NCBI GenBank assembly: GCA_958405195.1
Contig: CATYDM010000003.1
Span: 51,309-115,308 of the forward strand
Direction of reading: 5' to 3'
Length of the DNA: 64,000 bases
From: an uncultured Collinsella sp.
GTDB lineage: Bacteria; Actinomycetota; Coriobacteriia; Coriobacteriales; Coriobacteriaceae
Shown piece by piece: positions 52,886 to 61,711 of this stretch. Under the pieces are notes generated by a model. It did not search any database. It was given only the letters and a program-made list of their open reading frames with translations, and was not told where the DNA came from. The translations under genes were made by a program, and so were the position numbers. The first letter of the stretch is position 1. The number at the start of each line of letters is the position of its first letter.

Positions 52886-53557
52886 ATGGGTTCCATCAAA
52901 ATCGCTCCGTCTGTCCTTTCGGCCGACATGGCCAACCTCAAGGGCGAACTCGACAAGATCGCCGGCGCCGACTACGTGCACTTCGACGTTATGGACGGTC
53001 ACTTTACCGGCAACCTCACCTTTGGCGTTGACATCCTTAAGGCCGTCAAGCGCTCCACCGATGTACCGGTCGACGCGCACCTGATGGTGTCGAACCCCGA
53101 CGAGACGGTCGATTGGTACGCCGACGCCGGTGCCGACATGATCACCGTGCACTACGAGGCTTCCACTCACCTGCACCGCACGCTCACGCATCTGCAGCAG
53201 CGCGGCGTCAAGGCCGGCGTGGTGCTCAACCCCGCCACCCCCGTGTGCGTGCTCGAGAGCATCATCGACGTCGTCGATATGGTGCTGCTCATGAGCGTGA
53301 ACCCGGGCTTTGGCGGCCAGAGCTTTATCCCTGGCACCATCGCAAAGCTTCACGAGCTCAAAGCCATGTGCGAGCGCCACGGCGTTTCGCCCCTGATCGA
53401 GGTCGACGGCGGCATCTCTTCCAAAAACATCGCCGAGGTCGTCAAGGCCGGCGCAAATGTCCTGGTGGCCGGTTCCGCCGTATTTAAGTCCGAAGATCCC
53501 GCCGCCGAGGTTGCGCTGCTGCAGAAGCTGGGCAACGAGGCTGCACAGGAGGCATAA
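52886..53557 (+). CDS. rpe: Ribulose-phosphate 3-epimerase
   Basis: 223-residue TIM barrel; IAPSVLSADMANL, YVHFDVMDGHFTGNLTFG, DAHLMVSNPDE, SVNPGFGGQSFIPG and EVDGGISSKN are all diagnostic. Pentose-phosphate pathway. Confidence 0.96.
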   Translation: MGSIKIAPSVLSADMANLKGELDKIAGADYVHFDVMDGHFTGNLTFGVDILKAVKRSTDVPVDAHLMVSNPDETVDWYADAGADMITVHYEASTHLHRTLTHLQQRGVKAGVVLNPATPVCVLESIIDVVDMVLLMSVNPGFGGQSFIPGTIAKLHELKAMCERHGVSPLIEVDGGISSKNIAEVVKAGANVLVAGSAVFKSEDPAAEVALLQKLGNEAAQEA

Positions 53558-53563
53558 ACCCTT

Positions 53564-54754
53564 ATGACCGCAGGTCAAAACCGCATACCCGTGAATCTTG
53601 ACTACGCCGCCTCGACGCCCATGCGCGCCGAGGCGCGCCTTGCGCAGCGTGAGTACGACGACAGCGAGCTTGCCGGCGTCAACCCCAACTCGCTGCACTC
53701 GCTTGGCCGCAAGGCCGCCGCACGCCTGGAAGTCGCCCGTCGCGATATCGCCCGCAGCTTTGGCGCACGCGTTCGCCCGTCCGAGATCATCCTTACCAAC
53801 GGCGGCACCGAGGCCAACCAGCTGGCGCTGCTCGGTCTTGCCGAGGGCGTTCGTCAGCGCGATCGTAAGCGCGATCGTAAGCGCGATCGCGTAATCGTTT
53901 CGGCCATCGAGCACGATTCGATTCTGGACAACCTGCCGCTGCTGCGCGCCGCCGGCTTTACCGTCGACCTGGTGCAGCCCTGCCGCGCTGGCTACATAGA
54001 GCCCGCCACGCTTGTCGAGCTGCTAGGCGACGACGTGGCGCTCGTGACCATCATGGTCGCCAACAACGAGACCGGCGTGGTGCAGCCCATCCGCGAGCTG
54101 GCCGCCGCCGCACATGCTGCCGGCGCCCTGTTCCACACCGATGCCATCCAGGGCTATCTGCATATTCCTCTCGATGTCACCGAGCTGGGCGTCGATGCTA
54201 TGACCGTTGCCGCGCACAAGATCGGCGGCCCCGTGGCATCCGGAGCGCTCTACCTTAAGAACCGCACGCCGCTGCGTCCGCGCATCTTTGGCGGCGGACA
54301 GGAGGCCGGTCGTCGTGCCGGCACGCAGGACCTGCGCACGCAGCTGGCCTTTGCCGCTGCCGCCCGCACGTTGGCGCCCCGCGTGGCCCAGGAGCGTACG
54401 ATGCTGCAAGCTCTTTCCGACAAGCTCTACGCCACGCTTACGGCTCATCCGCGTATTCATGCCACCATGGGCGACTACGCACAGGCCGATCGTCTGCCGG
54501 GCATGGTTTCGATCTACGTCGACGGCATGGACTCCGAGGAGCTCATCGTCAAGCTCGACGCCGCCGGCTTTGAGGTATCGGCAGGCTCGGCGTGCTCGAG
54601 CGGCAGCATGGACCCGAGCCATGTTTTAAGCGCGATGGGCATCGGTCGCGAGCAGGCATTGGGCGCACTGCGCATTTCCTTTGATGACCGCGTGAATCCG
54701 GGCGATCTGGACGAGTTTGCCCAGACGCTGCTCTCGATCGTGGGTGCCGCATGA
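53564..54754 (+). CDS. Cysteine desulfurase (NifS/IscS family)
   Basis: 396 residues, PLP enzyme. N-terminal LDYAASTPM, LTNGGTEANQLAL, VSAIEHDSIL, cofactor lysine in AAHKIGGPVASGALYL, and catalytic Cys in SAGSACSSGSMDPSHVL. It supplies sulfur for Fe-S or thio-modification; no iscU/tusA partner is nearby. An unusual Arg/Asp/Lys insertion (RDRKRDRKRDR near residue 102-112) is encoded by a 12-bp tandem repeat. GGAGG ribosome site is inside the rpe end. Confidence 0.93.
   Translation: MTAGQNRIPVNLDYAASTPMRAEARLAQREYDDSELAGVNPNSLHSLGRKAAARLEVARRDIARSFGARVRPSEIILTNGGTEANQLALLGLAEGVRQRDRKRDRKRDRVIVSAIEHDSILDNLPLLRAAGFTVDLVQPCRAGYIEPATLVELLGDDVALVTIMVANNETGVVQPIRELAAAAHAAGALFHTDAIQGYLHIPLDVTELGVDAMTVAAHKIGGPVASGALYLKNRTPLRPRIFGGGQEAGRRAGTQDLRTQLAFAAAARTLAPRVAQERTMLQALSDKLYATLTAHPRIHATMGDYAQADRLPGMVSIYVDGMDSEELIVKLDAAGFEVSAGSACSSGSMDPSHVLSAMGIGREQALGALRISFDDRVNPGDLDEFAQTLLSIVGAA
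53857..53889 (+). repeat. 12-bp in-frame tandem repeat in the cysteine desulfurase gene
   Basis: GCGCGATCGTAA is repeated at 53857, 53869 and, partly, 53881 (2.75 units). Each unit adds four charged residues, so copy-number change keeps the frame. Confidence 0.85.
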
Positions 54755-55560
54755 TCGTCGCCGAGCTTGAGCGCGCGCTGCTGGCACGCTACCCCAAGGC
54801 GGACGCCGAGGGCTGGGATCATGTAGGGCTCTCCGTGGGCGACCCTGCCGCCGAGATTGCTGGCGTGGCCTGCGCACTCGATGCGACCGAAGCTAATGGT
54901 CGCCGCGCACAAGATGCCGGTGCCAACGTGCTGCTGACGCATCACCCCGTCTATATCAAGGCGCCCGAGGCGTTTTGTCCGGCGGATGCGTCACGCCCCC
55001 AGTGCAGCGCTGCGCTGTACGAGGCGGCCCGTTGCGGCGTGAGCATTATTTCGCTCCACACCAACCTGGACCGTTCGCACGAAGCGCGCGTTCGCCTGAG
55101 TGAGTTGCTGGGCGCTGAACCCATGAGCTCGCTGGAGCATGTGGACGACCCCGAGGCAACCGGCCTGGGCGCGCTTGCAACGCTCAACGACCCGTGCACG
55201 CTGCGCGATCTTGCCACCCGTGCTGCCACGGCCTTCGGCAGTGACCCGCGTGTGTGGGGCGAAGCCGATCGCCCGTGCCGCACCGTCGCCATTTTGGGCG
55301 GCTCCCTGGGCGACTTTGGAGAGCTCGCCATCACCGCGGGCGCAGATGTTGTCGTGACGGGCGAGGCGGGCTACCACGTGGCGCAAGACCTTGCCTTGCG
55401 CGGGCTGCCGGTGATCTTGCTCGGCCACGACCGCTCTGAAGAGCCGTTCGTTGATATATTGATGAACTCTACAGTTGACGCCGGGGTCGACCCCCGTCAT
55501 GCGATTAAAATACTGAACCCTTGCCAATGGTGGACTGTGACAAAAGGAGAGAACTTATGA
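54751..55560 (+). CDS. Nif3-like dinuclear metal protein
   Basis: 269 residues; GWDHVGLSVGDPA, LLTHHPVYIKAPE, ISLHTNLDRSHEARVRLSELLGAE and GEAGYHVAQDLALRGLPVILLGHDRSE are the metal-ligand regions of the Nif3/YqfO family. Proposed roles include GTP cyclohydrolase type 2 activity; the true function is unsettled. ATGA overlap with the desulfurase gene; paired with the zinc-ribbon gene downstream as in many Gram-positives. Confidence 0.9.
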   Translation: MIVAELERALLARYPKADAEGWDHVGLSVGDPAAEIAGVACALDATEANGRRAQDAGANVLLTHHPVYIKAPEAFCPADASRPQCSAALYEAARCGVSIISLHTNLDRSHEARVRLSELLGAEPMSSLEHVDDPEATGLGALATLNDPCTLRDLATRAATAFGSDPRVWGEADRPCRTVAILGGSLGDFGELAITAGADVVVTGEAGYHVAQDLALRGLPVILLGHDRSEEPFVDILMNSTVDAGVDPRHAIKILNPCQWWTVTKGENL

Positions 55561-56276
55561 GCGCCGGCGCTACGCTACTCAAGCTGCAACAGATCGATTT
55601 GGAACTCGCCCGCAACAAGAGCGAACTTGCCAATATGCCGGAGCTCAAGGAGCTCGCTTCCAAGCGCAAGACCTATGTGAAGCTCAAGTCCGAGATGACC
55701 AAGCTCTACGCCCAGCGCAAGGATCTGGACATTGAGCTCGACGATCTCAACACCACCGAGATTCAGACCAACAACGCCATCGAGGCTGCCAAGAAGCGCC
55801 ACGTCGACGGCTCCGACTACCGCGAAGTTCAGGATCTGGAGAATGAGCTTGCCACCCTGGCCAAGCGTCTGGACAAGATTGAGCACACCCGCAAGGACGT
55901 CGTTGTCGCCCATAAGGAGGCGCTCGACCGCGAGGCCCGCGCGCAGGCAATCATCGCCAAGTTCGAGGAGGGCGTGAAGGCCGATACCAAGGCCGCCCGC
56001 GCCAAGGCTGCCGACCTGCAGGCTCAGATTGACGCCGCCACTAAGGAGCGCACCGCGCTTGCCGCCACGCTGCCGGCCGACGTGCTCACCGACTACGAGC
56101 GTCTGCTCAAGCAGTTCCGTGGCCTGGCCGTCGAGACCATCCAGGGCAACATCCCCACGGTCTGCCACACCGCGCTGCAGGCATCGTCCATGAGCGACCT
56201 CAACCACGACGGTAGCGAGATTACGCACTGCCCGTACTGCCACCGCCTCCTGGTACTCCCGAGCAAGGAAGTCTAG
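55557..56276 (+). CDS. Coiled-coil protein with C4-type zinc-ribbon remnant
   Basis: 239 residues. Long helical hairpin (LKLQQIDLELARNKSEL through about residue 180) followed by a PF02591-type C-terminus. The second knuckle CPYCHRLLVL is intact, but the first reads IPTVCHTALQ with one cysteine where the family has CxxC. Overlaps nif3-like by ATGA; the two are commonly paired. Function unknown, perhaps a scaffold. Confidence 0.82.
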   Translation: MSAGATLLKLQQIDLELARNKSELANMPELKELASKRKTYVKLKSEMTKLYAQRKDLDIELDDLNTTEIQTNNAIEAAKKRHVDGSDYREVQDLENELATLAKRLDKIEHTRKDVVVAHKEALDREARAQAIIAKFEEGVKADTKAARAKAADLQAQIDAATKERTALAATLPADVLTDYERLLKQFRGLAVETIQGNIPTVCHTALQASSMSDLNHDGSEITHCPYCHRLLVLPSKEV

Positions 56277-56278
56277 CG

Positions 56279-57493
56279 ATGACGGCGGCATCCAACAATT
56301 CAATGCAACTTGAGGAAAAAACGATCCTGCTGGGCATTACCGGCGGGATCGCCGCCTATAAGTCGTGCAATATCGTGCGCCTGCTGCAAAAGCGCGGCGC
56401 CCGCGTCAAGGTCGTCATGAGCGAGCATGCCACCGAGTTTGTGGGCCCGCTCACCTTCCGCGCGCTCACCAACGAGCCCGTTGCCGTGGGCCTATTCGAC
56501 GATCCCTCCGACCCCATCCACCACATCTCGCTCGCACAGGAGCCCGACCTGGTGGTCGTGGCGCCCGCGACGGCCAATATCATCGCCAAGATGGCCAACG
56601 GCATCGCAGACGACCTCATCTCCACCACGCTGCTGGCAACGCCGCGACCCATCGTGATCGCACCCGCTATGAACAATGGCATGTGGAAAGCGCCGGCGAC
56701 ACAGGCCAACATGTCCACGCTGCGCGAGCGCGGTGTCCATGTGGTGGGACCCGGCAGCGGCTACCTTGCCTGCGGCGACGTGGACACGGGACGCATGAGC
56801 GAGCCCGAGGACATCGTCGAGGCTGTCTGTGAGGTGCTCAACCCCGTGCCGCAAGACCTGGCGGGCAAGCGCATCGTCATCACTGCCGGCCCCACGCACG
56901 AACCGATCGACCCGGTGCGATTCATTGGTAACCGCTCTTCGGGCAAGATGGGCATCGCACTGGCAGGGGAGGCGGCTCGTCGCGGTGCCGAGGTCACGCT
57001 CGTGTTGGGACCGACATCGCTCGATGTTCCCCGCGGCGTGGAGTGCGTGCGCGTGCAGACCGCCGCAGAGATGCTCCAGGCGGCCCTGAGCGCCTTCCAG
57101 ACGGCCGATGCGGCCATTTGCGCGGCCGCCGTCGCCGACTACACCCCCGCAGCCCCTGCCAACCATAAGCTCAAAAAGTCCAACGAACGCTTGGATCGCA
57201 TCGAGCTTGTCGAAACGGTCGATATTTTGGCCGAGCTCTCGCGCCAGAAGGGCGAGCGGTGCGTGATCGGATTTGCGGCCGAGACCGAGAACGTTGTCGA
57301 GTACGCCGAGCGCAAATTGGCCCGCAAGGGCTGCGATGCTATTATCGCCAACGATGTCTCGCGCGCCGATTCGGGCTTTGGGACCGACACTAACAAGGCC
57401 TGGATTGTGAGCACAACGGGTACGCAAGAGCTTCCCGTGCTAACAAAACCCCAGCTCGCAGATACAATTTTGGACTTGCTTCAAAATTTGTAA
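56279..57493 (+). CDS. coaBC: Bifunctional phosphopantothenoylcysteine decarboxylase/synthetase
   Basis: Two steps of coenzyme A synthesis. 404 residues. The N-terminal flavin decarboxylase has LGITGGIAAYKSCNIVRLL, the PAMNNGMW motif and the flap cysteine in GSGYLACGDVDTGRM. The C-terminal synthetase has ITAGPTHEPIDPVRFIGNRSSGKMG and ADYTPA-like AAVADYTPAAPANHKLKK. Last gene of the housekeeping run. Confidence 0.96.
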   Translation: MTAASNNSMQLEEKTILLGITGGIAAYKSCNIVRLLQKRGARVKVVMSEHATEFVGPLTFRALTNEPVAVGLFDDPSDPIHHISLAQEPDLVVVAPATANIIAKMANGIADDLISTTLLATPRPIVIAPAMNNGMWKAPATQANMSTLRERGVHVVGPGSGYLACGDVDTGRMSEPEDIVEAVCEVLNPVPQDLAGKRIVITAGPTHEPIDPVRFIGNRSSGKMGIALAGEAARRGAEVTLVLGPTSLDVPRGVECVRVQTAAEMLQAALSAFQTADAAICAAAVADYTPAAPANHKLKKSNERLDRIELVETVDILAELSRQKGERCVIGFAAETENVVEYAERKLARKGCDAIIANDVSRADSGFGTDTNKAWIVSTTGTQELPVLTKPQLADTILDLLQNL

Positions 57494-57501
57494 AAAAGTT
57501 C

Positions 57502-57531
57502 TTGCACAAGTCTAAAGTTTCGGGTTAATAT
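57502..57531 (+). promoter_or_regulatory. Promoter of tRNA-Pro
   Basis: TTGCAC (57502-57507), an 18-bp spacer and TAATAT (57526-57531), 43 bp before the tRNA. Confidence 0.7.
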
Positions 57532-57573
57532 ACTCCCTGTTGCGAGCGAGAGCAGGGCAACAAACAAAAGCTT

Positions 57574-57650
<77 letters not shown>

Positions 57651-57659
57651 GAAGTTTGC

Positions 57660-57693
57660 AGGTCAGGCACTTAGTGCCTGACCTTTTTGTTTT
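57660..57693 (+). terminator. Terminator after tRNA-Pro
   Basis: Perfect 11-bp stem AGGTCAGGCAC/GTGCCTGACCT, TTA loop, T-rich tail. The following stretch to 58118 holds no gene I can support; CTAC(C/A)TACGCG recurs at about 57738 and 57818. Confidence 0.92.
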
Positions 57694-58118
57694 AAGCAAT
57701 TGCTTAATTTTGATTAAGCAACAGGGTGCTAAAAATCTACCTACGCGATATTCGCCTTTTGCGGCTACTTGCGCGTTTTGCACGCGCTTGAGCCGATTTA
57801 TTAACGCGATATGAATCTACATACGCGTAGCTGGTATAAAGCTGAGTACGGGCTGTATTTATCGCGGCGATTTACACAGATATAGCGACTGTAACGGACA
57901 AGCGTGTCGCTGTATTTATTCCAGTAGTTCACTTGACCGGTGGACAAATGAGCGGTTGCAACGAAACGGCAAGCGGGATGGGCCCTATGCGAGGGCGCCG
58001 CAGAGGTAATAGAGGTGAAGTGCGGCGGGCGCTCTGAGAGGCGCAGTACGACCCCTTTTTCCTCGAACCGACTACCTTTGTACCATGAACCTCAAATTGT
58101 TCAAGTAATCGCCAAAAG

Positions 58119-58148
58119 AAAGACCCGCGCAGGATTGCACGGGCCTTT
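58119..58148 (-). terminator. Terminator of the pilin-like gene
   Basis: On the minus strand AAAGGCCCGTGC-AATCCT-GCGCGGGTCTTT, followed by CTTTT; about 36 nt after the stop. Confidence 0.75.
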
Positions 58149-58183
58149 CACTAGACAAACTAGAAGACAAGCTAGAAGACAGG

Positions 58184-59137
58184 TTAAAAACACCAGGCGA
58201 GGCATATGCAATACGAGTACGTCGCGCCGTAGTCGTTATAGTTACCGTTGCTATAGATACAGCGGAAGTACGCGGAGCCGCTCGGATCCACGGAGCGCGT
58301 CCAGTGATAAAAGCTCGACGACACCCCTGAATGGTTCGAGTACGTCACGCCCTTGGATTTGTAGTACTCGTACTGGGTGCCGTCGGTCTGGCGGTCTCCG
58401 TAGATCTCGGTCATCGAGAGCAGGAAGACTTTATCGGTCGTGGCCGATGGGGCGCTGGCACTGCCACCACCCTTGTTGTCGGTCATCTTCGTGACGGCCT
58501 TCGCCTTGGACTGGAGTTCGATCGGTAGGAGCGACCAGAGGTCACCGGAATTGAGTCGGCCGCGGATCTCCGATTTCTCCCAGCCGCCAGCATTGGTGCT
58601 CGTGGCGTTCATGCGCTGAGCGCCCAAGACGTTATTGGTTGCCTCGAACGTGAGCCCAGCCTTACCGGAGCCGTCCGCGAGGTCATCGTGGTTGATCCCG
58701 ATGATGCGATACTCGAGCGTCTTGCCGTTCGTCAACTTCATCGAGAACTTCGTCCCCGCGTCCATCGCGGCCTTCGCCTTGGCGTAGGCGGGCGATGCCT
58801 CGCCCTTGGCGGCGATGTCCTCGGCCACGGCCTTCTGCTCGTCCAAGGTCCAGTCCTTGGCATCCTTGGCGACAGCGGCCTGGACGGTCGCGGAATCGGC
58901 TCCAGTGGAGCCGCCGTCGGATGTTCCACCGCCCTCGGTGCCAGCGCTGGCCCCGCTATTCACCGTGTTGCCGACCAGGTTGAACTGGTTGCGGATGGCC
59001 CCGGCCACACCGGGTCCAGCGAACACGATGACCAGGCCGATGATTGCGATAATCAGGACGTACTCGATGATAGATTGCCCTCGGAGGCGGGTACTCCTAG
59101 GAGATACCCCCCCCCCGAAGGTCAATTGCCGCTGCAT
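58184..59137 (-). CDS. Flp-type pilin fused to a DUF6273/lectin-like domain, with a G10 tract
   Basis: 317 residues from ATG 59137 (AAGGGAG upstream). A short leader holds GGG encoded by G10, then a class-III (Flp/TadE-like) processing site and pilin helix RGQSIIEYVLIIAIIGLVIVF. A Gly/Ser/Thr linker and an Ala/Lys/Asp helical part precede a C-terminal domain (LEYRIIGINHDDLADGSG, WEKSEIRGRLNSGDLWSLLP, FLLSMTEIYGD, YHWTRSVDPSGSAYF) like DUF6273 and formylglycine-enzyme/C-type-lectin folds. Its end, YSNGNYNDYGATYSYCICLA, resembles variable regions of retroelement-diversified proteins. Likely a surface adhesin. No pilus assembly genes are nearby. Confidence 0.75.
   Translation of the reverse strand: MQRQLTFGGGVSPRSTRLRGQSIIEYVLIIAIIGLVIVFAGPGVAGAIRNQFNLVGNTVNSGASAGTEGGGTSDGGSTGADSATVQAAVAKDAKDWTLDEQKAVAEDIAAKGEASPAYAKAKAAMDAGTKFSMKLTNGKTLEYRIIGINHDDLADGSGKAGLTFEATNNVLGAQRMNATSTNAGGWEKSEIRGRLNSGDLWSLLPIELQSKAKAVTKMTDNKGGGSASAPSATTDKVFLLSMTEIYGDRQTDGTQYEYYKSKGVTYSNHSGVSSSFYHWTRSVDPSGSAYFRCIYSNGNYNDYGATYSYCICLAWCF
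59107..59116 (-). repeat. G10 homopolymer near the start of the pilin-like gene
   Basis: Ten C on the plus strand, codons 8-11 of the gene. Loss or gain of one base would terminate translation early, so it could be an ON/OFF switch. Confidence 0.85.
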
Positions 59138-59307
59138 GCATATGCGACACTCCCTTCGCTCAGGGTTTGTAGATACATTGCCGAGCGTAGGGCTATTCCA
59201 TAATTCTGCTCCGGTCTTGCCGCAGCGGCAACCGCACCGATGGTCAACAATCGTGATTGCGCTATAATAGAACACGCGTTCGTTATTGATTCGAGAGGGG
59301 TGCCGTC

Positions 59308-59601
59308 GTGGGGGAGAGCGATAAGTCGATACGTTTGGTCACGGCCCTCGTCGAGTGCCGCCCCGACGGCGAGTACGCCCCGTGGGGCATCAAATGGTAC
59401 GACGGCACCGTCTACGCGTTCGACTGCATCGAGTCCTACAGCTCTCGCTCATGGGCGCTCGGCAGGAACAAGCAGTCCGAGTCCTGGCGCGTGGTCGTCG
59501 GGGACGGCACGTGCCGCGACATCTGCCATTACCAAAACAGCTGGTATGTCGTTCACGACCCAGACGATGACACCCCAGCGGCAAGCGCACCGCAAAAATA
59601 G
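59308..59601 (+). CDS. Small beta-rich conserved protein
   Basis: 97 residues from GTG 59308 (AGAGGGG upstream). VTALVECRPDGEYAPWGIKW, then DGTVYAFDCIESY and WRVVVGDGTCRDICHYQNSWYVV follow the pattern of a widespread small Gram-positive family (…P..I.W.DG..y.ID…WFV). Function unknown. Divergent from the pilin-like gene; the IS element follows. Confidence 0.6.
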   Translation: MGESDKSIRLVTALVECRPDGEYAPWGIKWYDGTVYAFDCIESYSSRSWALGRNKQSESWRVVVGDGTCRDICHYQNSWYVVHDPDDDTPAASAPQK

Positions 59602-59748
59602 CCAAAACGCCCATTCGAAACCAAACGCCCAGGTAAACGGCTTAACACAATCGCGAATACGACCCCAAAAAGACCTACTTGGATACCCGCTAGGGGTACC
59701 TGTTTTCAGGCACCTTAAATCGCCTCTCGTTGCCTCGTTTTTGATCGC

Positions 59749-61211
59749 GTCGGAAATGTTGGTGTAAGCGCGCCGACGGCTGACCGCTAAACGCAAGCGG
59801 CCCCTGTCCTAGAATCTGGAATTGCTACATAACACAGGTTCTGGGAAAGGACAGGGACCGCTATGGAGATATTAGCAGACGCGATGCCGGATAAGGCCGC
59901 CATCCCGAGATCGACCGACGGGATGGTCGACATCCAGTCGCTGCTCAGGCTGCTCGCCGAGCAGGTGGTCAACGCCATCATGGACGAGGAGGCCGACCAG
60001 CTCTGCGGCGAGGGGGCCAACAGCAGGAACGGCTACCGCAACCGCACGCTCGAGACGTGCGTGGGCACGCTCAACCTGAGAATCCCCAAGCTCAGGACGG
60101 GCAGCTTCTTCCCCGAGGACGTCCTCGAGCGCTACCAGCGCGTCGACCGCGCGCTCGTCGCGGCGGTGGCCGAGATGTACGCCACCGGCAGCAGCGCCAG
60201 GAAGGTACAGAGGATAGCCGAGAAGATGGGCATCGAGAGGCTCGGCAGGGACCGCGTGAGCGCGATCGCCGCGACCCTCGACGCCGAGATAGCCGACCTC
60301 GCGGAGGGTCCGCTCGATGCGCGCGCGATACCCTACATCTGGCTCGACGCGACCTACGTCAAGTGCCGCCGCGGGGGCCGTGTGGCTTCGACCGCGGTGG
60401 TCACGGCGATAGGCTGCGACGAGTCCGGCTGGAGGCGGGTGCTGGGGGTGTCCGTGGTGGACACGGAGTCCTACGAATCGTGGCTCGGTTTCCTGCGGAA
60501 GCTGCGCGACCGCGGCGCGACCGGCACCGAGCTCGTCGTATCCGATGCCCACGGGGGCCTGGTCAGGGCCATAGGCGAGGTCTTCCAGGGGGGGGCGGCC
60601 TGGCAGCGATGCGCCGTGCACCTGATGCGCGACTGCATGCGCGAGGCAGGCTCCTGGCAGCTGAGGCGCCGCGTGGGGCGCATCGTCTCCTCGGTCTTCC
60701 GCGCTGGGGACGCCGCCACCGCCGTGGCCATGTACCACGCGGCATGCGAGATGCTGGAGGGGTGCTGCCCGAGGGCGGCGAGGGTGCTCGAGGAGGCGGA
60801 GCCCGACGCACTCGCGTACCTGGACTTCCCGCCGTCGCACTGGAAGCGCCTGCGCACCAACAACGTGCAGGAGCGCGCCAACAGGGAGATAAAGCGTCGC
60901 TCGCGCGTGGTACAGGTCTTCCCGTCGGAGAGTTCGCTGCTCAGGCTCGTGGGCGCCGTCATGTGCGACCAGGCCGAGACATGGTCCGGCTCGCGCTACT
61001 TCTCGGAGAGGAAGATGGCCGAGATGCATGACGCCGCGTTCAGAATGGGTGCCGCGGGCGAGCACGACTGGGCGGAGCTGGAGAAGGCGGCCAGGAAGAT
61101 GATCGAATCCAGCCTGGAACTTGCCGACAGCGTGGGGGCAGCCTAGGATATCAACTGATTCCGGATATCGGACACAGGGGCCGCAAGGGCCCTTACACCA
61201 ACTTTCTCGAC
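59749..61211 (+). mobile_element. IS256-family insertion sequence
   Basis: Ends share an imperfect inverted repeat: GTCGGAAATGTTGGTGTAAG at the left and, reverse-complemented, GTCGAGAAAGTTGGTGTAAG at the right. One transposase gene fills the element. I see no clear target duplication, so boundaries may be off by some bases or the element is old. Confidence 0.8.
59863..61146 (+). CDS. IS256-family (Mutator-like) transposase
   Basis: 427 residues. DDE residues are readable: Asp in IWLDATYVKCRRGG, Asp in LVVSDAHGGLVRAI, and Glu in NNVQERANREIKRRSRVVQVFPSE. The N-terminal region EEADQLCGEGANSRNGYRN and LRIPKLRTGSFFP is family-typical. Intact. It contains a G8 run (60598-60605). RBS AAAGGA upstream of ATG 59863. 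Confidence 0.95.
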   Translation: MEILADAMPDKAAIPRSTDGMVDIQSLLRLLAEQVVNAIMDEEADQLCGEGANSRNGYRNRTLETCVGTLNLRIPKLRTGSFFPEDVLERYQRVDRALVAAVAEMYATGSSARKVQRIAEKMGIERLGRDRVSAIAATLDAEIADLAEGPLDARAIPYIWLDATYVKCRRGGRVASTAVVTAIGCDESGWRRVLGVSVVDTESYESWLGFLRKLRDRGATGTELVVSDAHGGLVRAIGEVFQGGAAWQRCAVHLMRDCMREAGSWQLRRRVGRIVSSVFRAGDAATAVAMYHAACEMLEGCCPRAARVLEEAEPDALAYLDFPPSHWKRLRTNNVQERANREIKRRSRVVQVFPSESSLLRLVGAVMCDQAETWSGSRYFSERKMAEMHDAAFRMGAAGEHDWAELEKAARKMIESSLELADSVGAA

Positions 61212-61237
61212 ACTACCTCGTTTTTTCGGCTACTCAG

Positions 61238-61272
61238 TAAAAAATAGGGGAGTACGCCAGTACTCCCCCTAA
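61238..61272 (-). terminator. Minus-strand terminator
   Basis: GGGGGAGTAC-tggc-GTACTCCCC followed by TATTTTTT on the minus strand. It lies after a decayed C-terminal coding fragment. Confidence 0.8.
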
Positions 61273-61317
61273 ATCGTTTATATCCCGGTTGCTGCCTGCC
61301 AGTCTGCTCTCTCAAGC

Positions 61318-61415
61318 CTAGGCTTGAACGTACTTGAGGTCAAGCTCTCCAGGCGCGTCCACGTACACCGCGCCGAACGTCAGGTTTACCAGCCGGGGCT
61401 GAGCTCCATAAGAGC
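61318..61415 (-). pseudogene. C-terminal gene fragment
   Basis: The minus-strand frame reads SYGAQPRLVNLTFGAVYVDA, then PGELDLKYVQA to TAG at 61318. Upstream an in-frame stop cuts it, so only about 31 codons remain. It retains its own terminator. Family unknown; the stop region holds the palindrome CAAGCCTAGGCTTG. Nothing else is supportable between 61416 and 61711. Confidence 0.35.
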
Positions 61416-61711
61416 AAAATCATTCTAGCGCTTACTATCAAGGATATCCGTCGTAGTGGCGGCTATCCGGCAAACGATCGTACTCTCGTGGTCCCGTTTC
61501 GAGTAATTCTTTGGCACGGTCAGGAGCATTGCGAACGGTTTCCGCTGTTACCGCTCATGTACATGGACGATGAATGAACTTCGATAGCAAACGCAATTTG
61601 GTTTTTGAAATATGGACGAATTCCTTGTCAGGAGGGTAGAATGATGCCGACGGCAGCCCAAGTTGTAGAGAGCTGGGCAGAGCCGTTGCTTAATGAAGTT
61701 GGGTCATCGTC

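Noticed and set aside
57694..58118. Template repeat or reverse transcriptase for a diversity-generating retroelement near the pilin-like gene
   Set aside because: I compared the gene's 3' end with the flanking sequence by eye and found no near-copy, and no reverse transcriptase motif occurs in the window.
60598..60605. G8 run in the transposase as a phase switch
   Set aside because: Length is borderline and programmed or slippage control has no supporting second frame here.
59872..61065. 397-codon minus-strand frame in the IS element
   Set aside because: Antisense to the intact transposase; Arg/His/Leu-rich shadow.
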